In this document: in pieces, positions 8,269-16,783 of the stretch
Layout: the number at the start of each line of letters is the position of its first letter
Numbering within the stretch: the first letter of the stretch is position 1
NCBI RefSeq assembly: GCF_044751345.1
Contig: NZ_JBIWXY010000003.1
Span: forward strand, 146,511 to 210,510
Source of the DNA: Methylobacillus methanolivorans
Lineage (GTDB): Bacteria > Pseudomonadota > Gammaproteobacteria > Burkholderiales > Methylophilaceae
Length of the DNA: 64,000 nt
Reading direction: 5' to 3'
Position numbers and translations under genes: made by a program
Notes under the pieces: model-generated
What the model saw: the letters and a program-made list of their open reading frames with translations, nothing else
Database searches by the model: none
Told to the model about the DNA's origin: nothing

Positions 8269-9477
8269 CTACACTACTTGGCCCATCTTGAATATCGGTA
8301 GGTACATGGCAATCACCAGGCCGCCGATCAGCGTACCGAGCACTACCATGATAATCGGTTCCATCAGGCTCGATAGCGCCTCCACGGCATCATCGACTTC
8401 GCCTTCATAAAAATCTGCAACCTTGCCCAGCATGGAATCCAGTGCGCCAGATTCTTCACCAATCGCCACCATTTGCAACACCATGTTAGGGAATACCTCG
8501 GTATTTTGCATAGCAACAGTCAAGCTGGCTCCTGTGCTGATTTCGCTTTGCACCTTCTTGGTGGCATCGTAGTAGACGCGGTTACCAGAGGCGCCCGCTA
8601 CCGAGTCTAGTGCCTCGACCAGTGGCACACCTGCTGCAAACATGGTAGAAAGTGTACGGGAGAAGCGGGCAATAGTGGCTTTACGGATCACTTCGCCAAA
8701 AACGGGCATCTTGAGCAAAAGCCTATCCATACTGGCCTGCATTTTTTCCGAGCGCTTCCAGGTATAAAAGAAGAACCAGAGAGCGCCGCCAATCGAGCCA
8801 AAGATTGCCCACCAGTAATCGACAAAAAAGTCGGACATTGCCATGACCATGACGGTGGGGGCGGGTAAATCAGCGCCAAAGCTGCTGAATAGCTCCTTGA
8901 ATGCGGGAATCACGAAAATCATGATGACCGCAGTAATCACGAATGCCACGACAAGAATGGAAATGGGGTAAAACAAGGCGGACTTGATTTTGCCTTTGAT
9001 GGCGAGGATTTTTTCCTTATAGGTAGCCAGACGGTCCAGCAAGGAATCCAGAATACCAGCTTGTTCACCCGCCCCGACTAGGTTGCAGAACAGGTTGTCA
9101 AAATACAGGGGATATTTGCGAAAAGCTTGGCTCAGGCTGCTGCCAGTCTCTACATCAGCCTTAATGTCTCCCAGCAATTTGCTGACGGCTGGGTTGCTGT
9201 GGCCTTTGCCCACGATGTCAAAAGCCTGCAGTAAAGGCACCCCCGCCTTCATCATGGTGGCGAGCTGGCGCGTGAAGAGGGTCACATCCTTGTCCGAGAT
9301 CTTGCCGCCAGTCTTGAAGCGTTGTTTGCTGACCTTGACGACATTGACACCCTGGCGGCGCAGGGTTGCCTTGACGAATGCCTCTCCGCTGGCTTTCATC
9401 TCCCCTTTGACGCGTTTGCCTTTTTTATCCGTACCCTCCCAGGCGTACGTGACTTCCTTGGTTTCTTTGGCAGCCAT
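8269..9477 (-). CDS. pilC: Type IV pilus inner-membrane platform protein PilC
   Basis: Polytopic platform protein of 402 residues with two T2SSF repeats (about residues 70-195 and 270-395). Each ends in hydrophobic segments, for example around FYPISILVVAFVITAVIMIFVIPAF and the C-terminal PIIMVVLGTLIGGLVIAMYLPIF stretches. The conserved start AWEGTDKKGKRVKGEM is present. PilC links the cytoplasmic ATPases PilB and PilT to pilus assembly and disassembly. It lies 16 bases behind pilB on the same strand. The prepilin peptidase pilD, which often follows pilC, is not here: dsbC is convergent instead. Confidence 0.95.
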   Translation of the reverse strand: MAAKETKEVTYAWEGTDKKGKRVKGEMKASGEAFVKATLRRQGVNVVKVSKQRFKTGGKISDKDVTLFTRQLATMMKAGVPLLQAFDIVGKGHSNPAVSKLLGDIKADVETGSSLSQAFRKYPLYFDNLFCNLVGAGEQAGILDSLLDRLATYKEKILAIKGKIKSALFYPISILVVAFVITAVIMIFVIPAFKELFSSFGADLPAPTVMVMAMSDFFVDYWWAIFGSIGGALWFFFYTWKRSEKMQASMDRLLLKMPVFGEVIRKATIARFSRTLSTMFAAGVPLVEALDSVAGASGNRVYYDATKKVQSEISTGASLTVAMQNTEVFPNMVLQMVAIGEESGALDSMLGKVADFYEGEVDDAVEALSSLMEPIIMVVLGTLIGGLVIAMYLPIFKMGQVV

Positions 9478-9493
9478 GGCTTCCTATTGTGTG

Positions 9494-11206
9494 TTATTCG
9501 TTGGTGACAGCTTCAATTTCTTCCAGCGAAGTTAGCCCCTGCTTGACCTTGATGAGGCCTGATTGCCGCAAGTCGCGGACACCCTCTCGCTGGGCTTGAT
9601 CTGCAATGTCGTGCGATGTGCCATTTTTCATGATGATGCGGCTCATTTCATCGGAAACTGGCATGACCTGATAAATCCCCACTCGTCCTTTATAGCCTTG
9701 GTTGCAGTGGTCGCAGCCATCTGCATTAGCGGCATAAAGTTGCCAGCTACCATCTAAATCTGCTTCCTTGAAGCCAATGGCAAGCAAGGCTTCTTGCGGA
9801 ATGTCTGTAGGTACTCGGCAATGCGGACACAACTTGCGCGCCAGACGTTGTGCTGTTATTAACGACACGGCAGAGGCAATATTGAAGGGCGCTACCCCCA
9901 TATTGACCAGTCGGGTCAAGGTCGATGGTGCATCATTGGTATGCAGGGTGGAAAGCACCATGTGCCCGGTGGAGGCGGCCTTGATCGCCATGTCGGCGGT
10001 TTCCAGGTCGCGGATTTCCCCGATCATGATGATGTCAGGGTCTTGGCGCAGAAAGGACTTCAACGCGGCGGCAAAGGTGAGTCCCTGCTTGTCATTGACA
10101 TTGACTTGGTTAATGCCTGCCAAGGGTATTTCTGCTGGATCTTCCGCGGTGGAAATGTTCACGCCAGGTTCGTTGAGGATATTGAGGCAGGTATACAGCG
10201 AAACGGTCTTACCAGATCCTGTGGGTCCCGTGACGAGCACTAGACCGTAAGGTCGTGTGACGGCATGTAGCAATGCTTTCTTCTGGTCAGGGTCATAGCC
10301 GAGCGCATCAATGCCGAGCTTGGCGCTGCTGGGGTCAAGGATACGCATAACGATCTTTTCGCCATTGATCAATGGCAGTGTGCTCACACGGAAATCGATA
10401 GTGCGTGTTTTTGAGAGCACCAACTTCATGCGGCCATCCTGCGGCACGCGTTTTTCCGAGATGTCGAGGTTGGAAATCACCTTGATACGTGAGGCCAGCT
10501 TGTCCTTGATCGCGAGCGGTGGCTGGGCGATCTCGCGCAATATGCCATCGACCCGGTAGCGAATACGATAAAATTTTTCATAAGGCTCGAAGTGCAAATC
10601 AGACGCGCCCATGTTGATCGCATCCATCAGAATCTTCTGGATGTATTTGACGATAGGAGCATCGTCGATTTCTACCGTGGGTTCCGGTTCGCTGTCTTTA
10701 TCTTCCGCCTCCAGGCCGAAGTCATCCTCGCTGACCAGCGACTCCATAGTGGTATCGCTGGCCTCTACCAGCTTGTCTATCCATTTGCCCAGCTTGTCGT
10801 CCTCGACAATGATGGGCATCAATGTTTTGCCAGTCTGGAACTGCAATTCATCCAGCATGTGCAGATTGGTCGGGTCGGATAAAGCCACAAACATGTTATT
10901 GCCACGATGGTAAAGCGTGATCGCGCGATAACTTTGCATGAGTTGCGGGCTGATGCCCTTGCTGGGCATGAACTCCGGATTCAGCGTGCTAAGGTCAAAC
11001 AATGGATAACCGAAGGCTTGGGAGCAGGCTTGGGCAATTTGCAAGGCTGTGAACCGGCGGGATTGCAACAACTGGCTGATGAGTGAGATTTGCTTCTTGT
11101 TGGCTGAGGTCTGGATGCTGATTGCTTCATCCTCGTCCAGCAGTTGTTGATGAATCAATATCCGGGCCAGTCCGCCCAGTTTATTCGGTGAAGTGACAGC
11201 AGCCAT
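9494..11206 (-). CDS. pilB: Type IV pilus extension ATPase PilB
   Basis: Hexameric secretion ATPase (570 residues) that powers pilus polymerisation. An N-terminal MshEN/GspE_N region (about 20-150) precedes the ATPase core with Walker A GPTGSGKT (residues 327-334), the Asp box, the Walker B region DIIMIGEIRD and a His box around STLHTNDAPST. The tetracysteine zinc motif (CPHC ... CDHC) near residues 455-500 is intact. It is co-transcribed with pilC. A second, only distantly similar GspE-type ATPase lies at 32266-34050, but this copy has the PilB layout and the pilC partner. Confidence 0.95.
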   Translation of the reverse strand: MAAVTSPNKLGGLARILIHQQLLDEDEAISIQTSANKKQISLISQLLQSRRFTALQIAQACSQAFGYPLFDLSTLNPEFMPSKGISPQLMQSYRAITLYHRGNNMFVALSDPTNLHMLDELQFQTGKTLMPIIVEDDKLGKWIDKLVEASDTTMESLVSEDDFGLEAEDKDSEPEPTVEIDDAPIVKYIQKILMDAINMGASDLHFEPYEKFYRIRYRVDGILREIAQPPLAIKDKLASRIKVISNLDISEKRVPQDGRMKLVLSKTRTIDFRVSTLPLINGEKIVMRILDPSSAKLGIDALGYDPDQKKALLHAVTRPYGLVLVTGPTGSGKTVSLYTCLNILNEPGVNISTAEDPAEIPLAGINQVNVNDKQGLTFAAALKSFLRQDPDIIMIGEIRDLETADMAIKAASTGHMVLSTLHTNDAPSTLTRLVNMGVAPFNIASAVSLITAQRLARKLCPHCRVPTDIPQEALLAIGFKEADLDGSWQLYAANADGCDHCNQGYKGRVGIYQVMPVSDEMSRIIMKNGTSHDIADQAQREGVRDLRQSGLIKVKQGLTSLEEIEAVTNE

Positions 11207-11330
11207 TGATCTTCAAGCCAGCCTTTTCCATAGTTTACGCAGTGTCTCCGGCGATGATGCATGCTGGGGTTTTTTTTGTAAAGCGCCCAGGAATTTTATA
11301 CTGCGTTAATCAATGTAAAGACATCATTAT

Positions 11331-11349
11331 GATAAAAATAACAATTATC
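11331..11349. promoter_or_regulatory. Fur-box-like AT-rich palindrome
   Basis: The 19-base element (minus-strand GATAATTGTTATTTTTATC) agrees with the classical Fur consensus GATAATGATAATCATTATC at 14 of 19 positions by hand count. It lies in the divergent region between pilB and the cold-shock gene, about 125 bases upstream of pilB. AT-rich matches of this quality can occur by chance, so this is a candidate only. Confidence 0.35.
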
Positions 11350-11361
11350 ATCTAAAAGCGC

Positions 11362-11390
11362 TTGACTTATTTGAATAACCCACGTAAAAA
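11362..11390 (+). promoter_or_regulatory. Candidate sigma-70 promoter of the cold-shock gene
   Basis: TTGACT (11362-11367), a 17-base spacer and TAAAAA (11385-11390) form a plausible -35/-10 pair. Transcription from it would leave a leader of roughly 108 bases before the ATG. Long structured leaders are typical of cspA-family messages and are used for temperature control there. The rest of 11207-11504 holds the Fur-like box and no gene. Confidence 0.45.
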
Positions 11391-11504
11391 CGCAAAAGGC
11401 GTTTGGAATTCGAGTGCATTGTAGCCGGCAACTACCGACTTTAATTCTTGAAGTACAAACTTTTGGGGTCGCCTCCCCTTAGATATATGCAAGGAAGTAT
11501 TGAA

Positions 11505-11708
11505 ATGGCAACAGGTACCGTAAAGTGGTTTAATGATTCCAAAGGTTTTGGTTTCATTACCCCGGACGATGGTGGCGACGATTTGTTCGCTCACTTCTCC
11601 GCAATTGTAGAAGCTGGCTACAAGAGTCTGAAGGAAGGTCAACGCGTATCATTTGATGTTACCGAAGGCCCTAAGGGCAAGCAGGCTTCTAATATTCAGA
11701 AGGCCTAA
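11505..11708 (+). CDS. Cold-shock domain protein, CspA family
   Basis: Single cold-shock domain of 67 residues, the usual family length. Both RNA-binding motifs are present: RNP1 (KGFGFITP, about 15-22) and RNP2 (DLFAHFSAI, about 26-34). Such proteins bind single-stranded RNA and DNA and melt secondary structure in mRNA. The ATG at 11505 has AAGGAAG about seven bases upstream; longer in-frame starts would add a non-conserved tail. It is monocistronic, with a strong terminator directly behind. Which csp paralogue it is, and whether it is cold-inducible, cannot be read from the sequence. Confidence 0.93.
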   Translation: MATGTVKWFNDSKGFGFITPDDGGDDLFAHFSAIVEAGYKSLKEGQRVSFDVTEGPKGKQASNIQKA

Positions 11709-11740
11709 GCTTGGCTCACTGATGACTGTATAGTCTTCAA

Positions 11741-11778
11741 AAATAAAAAAGGCCGGAGAAATCCGGCCTTTTTTATTT
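11741..11778. terminator. Bidirectional terminator between csp and icd
   Basis: The stem GGCCGGA-GAAA-TCCGGCC has a GAAA tetraloop, A-run on the left and T-run on the right. It serves csp (plus) and icd (minus). Confidence 0.93.
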
Positions 11779-11821
11779 GTCTGGCCCACTGCCTATCGAT
11801 GAATAGCAATGGGCGAGAGTA

Positions 11822-13060
11822 TTACATGTGCTTGACGATCTCGGCACCAAACTCGGCGCTACCTATCTGGGTTGCACCTTCCATTTGTGAGGAGAAGTCA
11901 TGGGTGACACGTTTTGCCTGGATTGCCTTGGCAACACCGGTCAGTACTAGATCCGCGGCTTCAGTCCATCCCAAGTGACGCAACATCATTTCTGCAGACA
12001 AGATCAATGAGCTCGGGTTGGCGATATCCTTACCTGCAATTTTGGGTGCCGTGCCGTGCGTAGCTTCAAACATAGCGACGGTGTCGGAAATATTTGCGCC
12101 AGGGGCAATACCAATGCCGCCAACTTGTGCTGCAAGCGCATCTGAAATGTAGTCGCCATTCAGGTTCAGCGTGGCAACAACATCGTAATCAGCTGGGTGT
12201 AGCAAGATTTCCTGCAAGAACGCATCAGCGATGCAATCTTTGATAATGATGCCGTTAGGCAATTTGCACCAGGGTCCGCCGTCAATCTCAACGGCACCGA
12301 ATTCTTCCTTGGCGACCTCATAGCCCCAGTTCTTGAAACCACCCTCAGTGAATTTCATGATGTTGCCCTTGTGGGCAATGGTCACTGATTTGCGGTTGTT
12401 GTCGATCGCATATTGAATGGCCTTGCGCACCAGGCGCTTGCTACCATCAACAGAGACAGGCTTGATGCCAATCGCTGAGGCTTCGGGGAAGCGGATCTTC
12501 TTGCGCACGCCCATATCGCTAAGGAAGTCGATGACTTTTTTGACTTCGTCTGTGCCAGCCGCCCATTCGATACCTGCATAAATGTCTTCGGTGTTCTCGC
12601 GGAAAATCACCATGTCGGTTTTTTCCGGGTGCTTGACTGGGCTTGGTACGCCTTGGAAGTACTGGATGGGGCGCAAGCAGACATACAGGTCAAGTTCTTG
12701 GCGCAGCGTTACATTGAGCGAGCGGATGCCGCCACCAACAGGAGTGGTCAATGGGCCTTTGATAGAGATGACGTAATCCTTGACGGCCTTGAGTGTTTCA
12801 TCAGGCAGCCAAGTATTGTCGCCATAAGTGTTGACGGCTTTTTCGCCTGCGTAAACTTCCATCCAGGCAATCGCACGCTTGCCGCCATAAGCCTTGGCCA
12901 CGGCGCTATCCACGACATGGCGCATCGGTGGAGTGATATCGACACCGATACCATCGCCTTCGATAAATGGGATAATCGGGTGATCGGGAACATTGAGCGT
13001 GTTATCAGCGTTAATGCTGATTTTCTCGCCAGTGGCTGGTACTTTGATTTTTGTAGACAT
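11822..13060 (-). CDS. icd: Isocitrate dehydrogenase (NADP-dependent type)
   Basis: 412-residue enzyme of the E. coli Icd type, converting isocitrate to 2-oxoglutarate and CO2. The substrate loop RSLNVTLRQELDLY carries Ser114, equivalent to the serine phosphorylated by AceK in E. coli. RENTEDIYAGIEW and the metal-binding DYISDALAAQVGG region are intact. The C-terminal HGTAPKIAGKDIANP stretch fits an NADP enzyme, though cofactor choice should be confirmed by alignment. In obligate methylotrophs of this family the TCA cycle is thought to be incomplete at 2-oxoglutarate dehydrogenase, so this enzyme would mainly feed glutamate synthesis (inference). It is monocistronic between a terminator and the divergent rluE-like gene. 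Confidence 0.93.
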   Translation of the reverse strand: MSTKIKVPATGEKISINADNTLNVPDHPIIPFIEGDGIGVDITPPMRHVVDSAVAKAYGGKRAIAWMEVYAGEKAVNTYGDNTWLPDETLKAVKDYVISIKGPLTTPVGGGIRSLNVTLRQELDLYVCLRPIQYFQGVPSPVKHPEKTDMVIFRENTEDIYAGIEWAAGTDEVKKVIDFLSDMGVRKKIRFPEASAIGIKPVSVDGSKRLVRKAIQYAIDNNRKSVTIAHKGNIMKFTEGGFKNWGYEVAKEEFGAVEIDGGPWCKLPNGIIIKDCIADAFLQEILLHPADYDVVATLNLNGDYISDALAAQVGGIGIAPGANISDTVAMFEATHGTAPKIAGKDIANPSSLILSAEMMLRHLGWTEAADLVLTGVAKAIQAKRVTHDFSSQMEGATQIGSAEFGAEIVKHM

Positions 13061-13118
13061 TCAGAACTATCCTATTCAAACGCTAGAAAGACGGGCGTCA
13101 TCATTCCATGAGACCAAG

Positions 13119-13649
13119 ATGCTGATTTTATTCAATAAGCCCTATGGTGTAATTTGCCAGTTCAGTCCGCATGAAAAGCACGAGACATTGAAGGATTATA
13201 TTGCCGTGCCTGGGGTTTATGCCGCCGGGCGGCTTGATACTGACAGTGAGGGTCTGCTTATTCTAACCGATGATGGCAGACTGCAACACCGCATATCGCA
13301 TCCCAAGCACAAAGAATTCAAAACTTATTGGGTGCAGGTGGAGGGCGATCCCTCTGATGAAGCGTTGGAACCATTACGACACGGCGTAGACCTGGGAGAT
13401 TTTATTACCCAGCCTGCCAGGGTCAGGCGTATCGCAGAGCCTGCGAACTTATGGCCGCGCAACCCGCCGATCAGGGAGCGCAAGGCTATCCCTACAACCT
13501 GGCTGGAGGTGATCATTAGTGAAGGGAAAAACCGCCAGGTGCGTCGCATGACCGCCAAGGTTGGATTTCCTACCTTGCGCCTGATTCGCTATGCCGTGGG
13601 GCAGCATGTGCTTGATGGGATAGCGCCTGGCGAGTGGAAGCGGATGTAG
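13119..13649 (+). CDS. rluE: Pseudouridine synthase, RluE/RsuA family
   Basis: Pseudouridine synthase of 176 residues with the catalytic-Asp motif GRLDTDSEGLL (Asp40) and the C-terminal GKNRQVRRM segment of the RsuA/RluB/RluE/RluF group. It lacks an N-terminal S4 domain, and short S4-less members correspond to RluE, which modifies U2457 of 23S rRNA in E. coli. The ATG at 13119 gives the family N-terminus LILFNKPYGV; a longer in-frame reading back to 12993 overlaps icd and is not conserved. It diverges from icd with 58 bases between starts. Confidence 0.85.
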   Translation: MLILFNKPYGVICQFSPHEKHETLKDYIAVPGVYAAGRLDTDSEGLLILTDDGRLQHRISHPKHKEFKTYWVQVEGDPSDEALEPLRHGVDLGDFITQPARVRRIAEPANLWPRNPPIRERKAIPTTWLEVIISEGKNRQVRRMTAKVGFPTLRLIRYAVGQHVLDGIAPGEWKRM

Positions 13650-13720
13650 CCTGCCAAATCATGAGGCCGGATATGTTAAACTCCGGTTCTTATTCGTATA
13701 TTCCATAGTAGATACCATCC

Positions 13721-14806
13721 ATGTCCGGCAATACCATAGGCACTCTGTTTACCCTGACTTCTTTTGGCGAATCGCATGGCCCTGCCATTGGTGGGGTGAT
13801 TGATGGCTGTCCGCCGGGGCTGGAATTGACTGTGGAGGATATTCAGCAGGAGCTGGATCGCCGCAAGCCAGGGACTTCGCGCCATGTGACGCAGCGCAAG
13901 GAGCCGGATACCGTGGAGATATTGTCTGGCGTATTTGAAGGCAAGACCACAGGCACGCCGATTGGTCTACTGATTCGCAATCAGGATCAACGCAGCCAGG
14001 ATTACGGCAAGATTGCGGAAACCTTCCGTCCCGGACATGCCGATTACACCTATTGGCAGAAGTATGGCATTCGTGACTACCGTGGTGGTGGTCGTTCCAG
14101 TGCACGTGAAACGGCGGTGCGTGTTGCCGCAGGGGCAATCGCCAAGAAATGGCTCAAGCAGCGTTATGGTGTCACTATCCGTGGTTATATGAGCCAATTG
14201 GGTGAAATCCATATTCCCTTCAACTCATGGGATGTTGTGAATCAAAACGCATTTTTTTCCCCCAATGAATCCATCTTGCCTGAGCTGGAAAACTATCTCG
14301 ACACCATCCGTAACGAGCGTGATTCTGTAGGTGCACGGATTACCGTAGTTGCCGATGGTGTGCCCGTAGGCTGGGGTGAGCCAGTATACGATCGCCTTGA
14401 TGCAGACATTGCCCATGCCATGATGGGTATCAATGCTGCCAAGGGTGTGGAGATCGGTGACGGCTTTGCCAGTGTGGCACAGCGTGGATCGCTACATAGT
14501 GATGAACTAACGCCAGAGGGCTTTGCCAGCAATCATGCGGGTGGCATTCTTGGCGGTATTTCCAGTGGTCAGGCGATTGTTGCGCATGTCGCGTTCAAGC
14601 CAACCTCCAGCATTCCGCAATTGCGCCATTCCATTGATAAGCAAGGTGTCGCATTGGAAATGCAGACCACAGGCCGCCATGATCCTTGCGTGGGGGTGCG
14701 TGCCACGCCTATCGTCGAAGCCATGATGGCCTTGGTGCTTATGGACCATGCTTTGCGCCATCGAGCCCAGAACGCGGATGTCTCGGTAGATACCATCAAG
14801 CTGTAA
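13721..14806 (+). CDS. aroC: Chorismate synthase
   Basis: 361-residue FMN-dependent enzyme that converts EPSP to chorismate, the last step of the shikimate pathway. The family signatures GESHGPAIGGVIDGCPPG near the N-terminus, RGGGRSSARETAVRVAAGA near residue 125, and the C-terminal RHDPCVGVRATPIVEAMMA are all intact. The length is normal and the start ATG is unambiguous. It stands as its own unit or with the MFS gene 51 bases downstream. Confidence 0.97.
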   Translation: MSGNTIGTLFTLTSFGESHGPAIGGVIDGCPPGLELTVEDIQQELDRRKPGTSRHVTQRKEPDTVEILSGVFEGKTTGTPIGLLIRNQDQRSQDYGKIAETFRPGHADYTYWQKYGIRDYRGGGRSSARETAVRVAAGAIAKKWLKQRYGVTIRGYMSQLGEIHIPFNSWDVVNQNAFFSPNESILPELENYLDTIRNERDSVGARITVVADGVPVGWGEPVYDRLDADIAHAMMGINAAKGVEIGDGFASVAQRGSLHSDELTPEGFASNHAGGILGGISSGQAIVAHVAFKPTSSIPQLRHSIDKQGVALEMQTTGRHDPCVGVRATPIVEAMMALVLMDHALRHRAQNADVSVDTIKL

Positions 14807-14822
14807 CAATTTTTACCAAGCG

Positions 14823-14876
14823 GGGAGCTGAGTGCTGATCATGATCCAACAGCTCCCATGCGTTCAATCAGCATGA
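14823..14876 (+). promoter_or_regulatory. Leader hairpin and possible 11-codon leader peptide before MFS gene
   Basis: The 8-bp arms GGGAGCTG (14823-14830) and CAGCTCCC (14850-14857) form a stem ending exactly at the ATG at 14858. Overlapping it is a mini-ORF, ATG 14841 to TGA 14876, encoding MIQQLPCVQSA; its stop overlaps the alternative MFS start at 14873 as ATGA. The only Shine-Dalgarno-like run (GGGGAG) lies in the left arm and would be hidden when the stem forms. This suggests attenuation or translational coupling, but there is no U-tract and the mini-ORF may be chance. Confidence 0.35.
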
Positions 14877-16024
14877 AACATCATGCTCCCCTGCCTTACT
14901 GGCGCTTATCTGGCTTTTACTTCGCCTATTTTGGCTTTGTCGGTGCGTTTACCCCATTCTGGACCTTGTATCTCAAGTCTCTGGCATTCAATGCCTTCCA
15001 GATCGCCATCCTGATGTCCTTGTTCCAGATTGCTCGCAGTTTCTCACCTAGTCTGTGGGGCTGGGTGGCGGATCATCGCGGCCATCGGGTGCCAATTATC
15101 CAGTTTCTAGCAGGGGCCAGCTTGCTGGCTTATGTTGGTGTGTTTTTCGGCAACAGTTTTTACTGGTTGTTTGCCATCATGTTGACCTTGAGTTTTTTCT
15201 GGAGCGCCTCTTTGCCCTTGATCGAGGCGGTGACACTGGGGCATCTTGGCGACAGGTTGGACCGCTACGGGCATATCCGTCTTTGGGGATCGATAGGGTT
15301 TGTCGTCGCTGTGATTGGGCTAGGGTATGCCGTGCAATACCTGGGCATGATGGCTTTGCTGTGGGTGATCCTGTTTCTGTTGGCCACTGTTTGGGTCTTG
15401 TCATGGCGCTTGTCGGATCCGTTGGTGAATTTGCAGCATCATGATAGTGATAGCTCTTGGTGGGCGATATTGCGCAGGCGTGAAGTCATTGCGCTGATGG
15501 CGGCCTGTTTTGCCATGTCTGCTGCGCATGGTGTCTATTACACGTTTTACTCCATCTACCTGGTGGATCATGGCTATAGTAAAGGCATTGTGGGCTGGCT
15601 ATGGGGCTTGGGCGTGATCTGCGAGATCATGGTATTCCTGTATATGCCCAAGTTAACGCTGCGTTTTGGCCTGAGGCAGATCATGCTTGCCAGCTTGTTC
15701 TTGGCATTTGTACGTTTTTTCGTGATTGGCTGGGCTGTGGATGTCTGGTGGCTGATTGTGCTTGCGCAGACATTGCATGCAGCGACATTCGGCTCTTACC
15801 ATGCAGCAGCGGTTGCACTGACGCACCGCTATTTCAAGGGTAAGCATCAGTCCAAGGGGCAAGGCTTGTATACCAGTATCTCTTATGGTGTTGGCGGTAC
15901 TCTGGGAGCCGTGATTAGCGGTTTTGCCTGGGAAAGCATAGGCCCAAGCTGGACATTTACCGTTTCTGCACTATGCGCTATGCTCGGTTTTATCTTTTTC
16001 ATGTTCATGATGCAGGAAGACTAA
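14858..16024 (+). CDS. Major facilitator superfamily transporter, HcaT-like
   Basis: 388-residue protein with about twelve membrane segments. Its opening, YWRLSGFYFAYFGFVGAF, resembles the phenylpropionate-permease (HcaT) branch of the MFS, with the loop WGWVADHRGHR after the second segment and LWGSIGFVVAVIG in the middle. The substrate is unknown; none of the neighbours (aroC, a periplasmic protease) names it. Two in-frame ATGs, 14858 and 14873, are possible. Neither has a free ribosome-binding site, and the second overlaps the stop of a mini-ORF. It is followed 12 bases on by the aspartic protease gene, so the two may be co-transcribed. Confidence 0.8.
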   Translation: MRSISMKHHAPLPYWRLSGFYFAYFGFVGAFTPFWTLYLKSLAFNAFQIAILMSLFQIARSFSPSLWGWVADHRGHRVPIIQFLAGASLLAYVGVFFGNSFYWLFAIMLTLSFFWSASLPLIEAVTLGHLGDRLDRYGHIRLWGSIGFVVAVIGLGYAVQYLGMMALLWVILFLLATVWVLSWRLSDPLVNLQHHDSDSSWWAILRRREVIALMAACFAMSAAHGVYYTFYSIYLVDHGYSKGIVGWLWGLGVICEIMVFLYMPKLTLRFGLRQIMLASLFLAFVRFFVIGWAVDVWWLIVLAQTLHAATFGSYHAAAVALTHRYFKGKHQSKGQGLYTSISYGVGGTLGAVISGFAWESIGPSWTFTVSALCAMLGFIFFMFMMQED

Positions 16025-16036
16025 AAAGGGGAAACC

Positions 16037-16681
16037 ATGCGGACATGGATGTGGCTGCTACCATGCTTGATGCCATCATTGGCCTGGGCAGAAACCCAGG
16101 TGAATATTGTTGGTTTGTTTCAGGGTAAGGCCATCATGGTCATTAATGGTGGCAAGCCACGTACCCTTGCCGCAGGCGAATTCAGCCCTGAAGGTATACG
16201 CTTGGTGGCGGCCAGCAGCGATAAAGCGGTTATTGAGGTGGATGGCGTCAGGCGCGAATTGGGCATGGGGCAGGCGATCGCCTTATCTGGCAAGGGTGCC
16301 ATGGCAGGCAGCAGTAGCGTCACCTTATATGCCGATTCCACGGGACATCATTTTGCTGATGGCTATATCAACGGTGCATCTTTGCGATTTCTCGTTGATA
16401 CCGGGGCATCGGCGATCGTGATGAATAGTGGCGATGCCAAATATGCCAAGATTGATTACAAAAGCGGCACCCCCGTTTCAGTGCAAACCGCTAACGGCGT
16501 TGCCAACGCTTATAAGGTCGTGATTGGTAATGTGCGATTGAATGGTTTGATATTGAACCAAGTGGATGCGCTGGTCATGGAGGGTGGTTCTCCTGCGGTT
16601 GTGTTGCTGGGCATGAGTGCGCTTAATCGCATGGAGATGAAGCGTGACGGGATCGCACTTACCCTGACCAAGAAGTATTGA
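16037..16681 (+). CDS. Periplasmic retropepsin-like clan AA aspartic protease
   Basis: 214 residues. It has a signal peptide (MRTWMWLLPCLMPSLAWA), a basic/small middle region (about 20-95) and a C-terminal single-lobe aspartic protease domain with the catalytic DTGAS at 121-125. The flap-like segment VQTANGVANAYKV and the second hydrophobic motif VVLLGMSALN follow. Proteins of this kind (TIGR02281-like) work as homodimers because one lobe supplies only one Asp. The substrate is unknown. A perfect 40-bp palindrome directly downstream serves as terminator. Confidence 0.8.
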   Translation: MRTWMWLLPCLMPSLAWAETQVNIVGLFQGKAIMVINGGKPRTLAAGEFSPEGIRLVAASSDKAVIEVDGVRRELGMGQAIALSGKGAMAGSSSVTLYADSTGHHFADGYINGASLRFLVDTGASAIVMNSGDAKYAKIDYKSGTPVSVQTANGVANAYKVVIGNVRLNGLILNQVDALVMEGGSPAVVLLGMSALNRMEMKRDGIALTLTKKY

Positions 16682-16695
16682 TGCATGAATAGCGA

Positions 16696-16735
16696 ACAAA
16701 TAAAAACGGCAGCCTAGGCTGCCGTTTTTATTTGT
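16696..16735. terminator. Bidirectional terminator, perfect 40-bp palindrome
   Basis: The arms ACAAATAAAAACGGCAGCC and GGCTGCCGTTTTTATTTGT are fully complementary around a central TA. The GC core plus T-run on both strands makes it a terminator for the protease gene (plus) and folE2 (minus). Complete symmetry through the flanking A/T runs is unusually long. Confidence 0.92.
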
Positions 16736-16783
16736 AGGTGATAGGTGATGGCCGTATGACCATCCTTATCCTGTGTCGCTTGC

